From assembly GCA_031292335.1 (NCBI GenBank), contig JARLHH010000368.1, positions 1 to 7,765 of the forward strand: DNA of 7,765 bases, given 5' to 3'. A program made the translations under genes and the position numbers. The notes beneath the pieces were generated by a model that saw only the letters and a list, made by a program, of their open reading frames with translations, was not told the origin of the DNA and did no database searches. Within the stretch, counting starts at the first letter, position 1. Each line of letters begins with the position of its first letter. Below are positions 7,680 to 7,765 of the stretch, piece after piece. Source of the DNA: Candidatus Limnocylindrales bacterium. Lineage in GTDB: Bacteria > Chloroflexota > Limnocylindria > Limnocylindrales > CSP1-4.

Positions 7680-7765
7680 GCCGACCGGCTCCCGAGCGTC
7701 GGTCCGCCGGCAGGCGTCGATGGGCCGGCGGCGCGGGCCGCTGGAGCTCCGGATGCGGGACGCCG

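Larger units (their letters stand above)
7272..7765. other. Apparently non-coding, repeat-bearing region after dnaK
   Basis: No reading frame on either strand here shows a recognisable protein, a plausible ribosome binding site and normal composition together. Open frames occur but read as Arg/Pro/Gly-rich translations expected of GC-rich DNA. The first 150 bp are very G/C-rich and full of short repeats: CCCGGCAGG at 7326 and 7351, the palindrome CCGGGCCCGG at 7363-7372, and two near-copies of CGCCGGCGTCGGT at 7375 and 7404. A 39-bp tandem repeat and several inverted repeats follow. No terminator with a T-tract is visible after dnaK, although GC-rich stems are possible around 7300-7335. No tRNA or rRNA was seen. 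dnaJ or another gene may begin beyond the window. Confidence 0.7.

Noticed and set aside
7525..7765. A minus-strand frame open from the window edge to about 7525
   Set aside because: About 80 codons without a stop is ordinary at this composition. The translation matches nothing I recognise, and no start codon with a ribosome binding site was found.
7720..7765. A possible start of dnaJ or another gene at ATG 7720
   Set aside because: The fifteen visible codons (MGRRRGPLELRMRDA) do not resemble the DnaJ N-terminus, and no ribosome binding site is evident; too short to judge.

Overview
The window is a strongly GC-rich stretch of bacterial chromosome. All convincing genes lie on the + strand and belong to a conserved housekeeping block: the 3' part of lepA, a poorly conserved membrane protein, hemW, then a heat-shock operon hrcA-grpE-dnaK. 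About 0.5 kb of apparently non-coding, repeat-containing DNA follows dnaK.

Likely host: lepA-hemW-hrcA-grpE-dnaK is the classical order in Firmicutes and some other phyla. Actinobacteria usually have dnaK-grpE-dnaJ-hspR under HspR/HAIR control, and no HAIR motif was noticed here. DnaK carries the N-terminal insert (about residues 77-108) that Firmicutes and actinobacterial DnaK lack. High GC, CIRCE/HrcA control, this gene order and an insert-bearing DnaK together suggest a GC-rich member of Chloroflexota (for example a Limnocylindria-like lineage). This is inference, not proof.

Layout: 2-1405, LepA (EF4) lacking its N-terminal ~130-140 residues because the window begins inside the GTPase domain. 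1421-2185, a 254-residue polytopic membrane protein that looks like a degenerate CPBP (CAAX protease/bacteriocin-processing) family member; it is translationally coupled to hemW by an ATGA overlap. 2182-3426, HemW, a radical-SAM haem chaperone. 3427-3627, an intergenic control region with a near-consensus sigma-70-type promoter (TTGACA-18 bp-TGCTACGAT) and two tandem CIRCE operators. 3628-4701 hrcA, 4718-5296 grpE and 5346-7271 dnaK are co-oriented with short gaps and no visible internal promoter. 7272-7765 has no gene I can support; it holds a 39-bp perfect direct repeat (period 50 bp) and several inverted repeats.

How the genes work together: HrcA should bind the two CIRCE sites and repress its own operon, so HrcA, the nucleotide-exchange factor GrpE and the chaperone DnaK rise together on heat stress. 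DnaJ, the usual third partner, is not encoded directly after dnaK in this window. LepA and HemW are stress- or biogenesis-related neighbours on a separate upstream transcription unit. I see no undescribed defence or mobile system. The points most worth checking are the double CIRCE array and the ambiguous hrcA start it creates, the active-site-poor CPBP-like protein between lepA and hemW, and the repeat region after dnaK.
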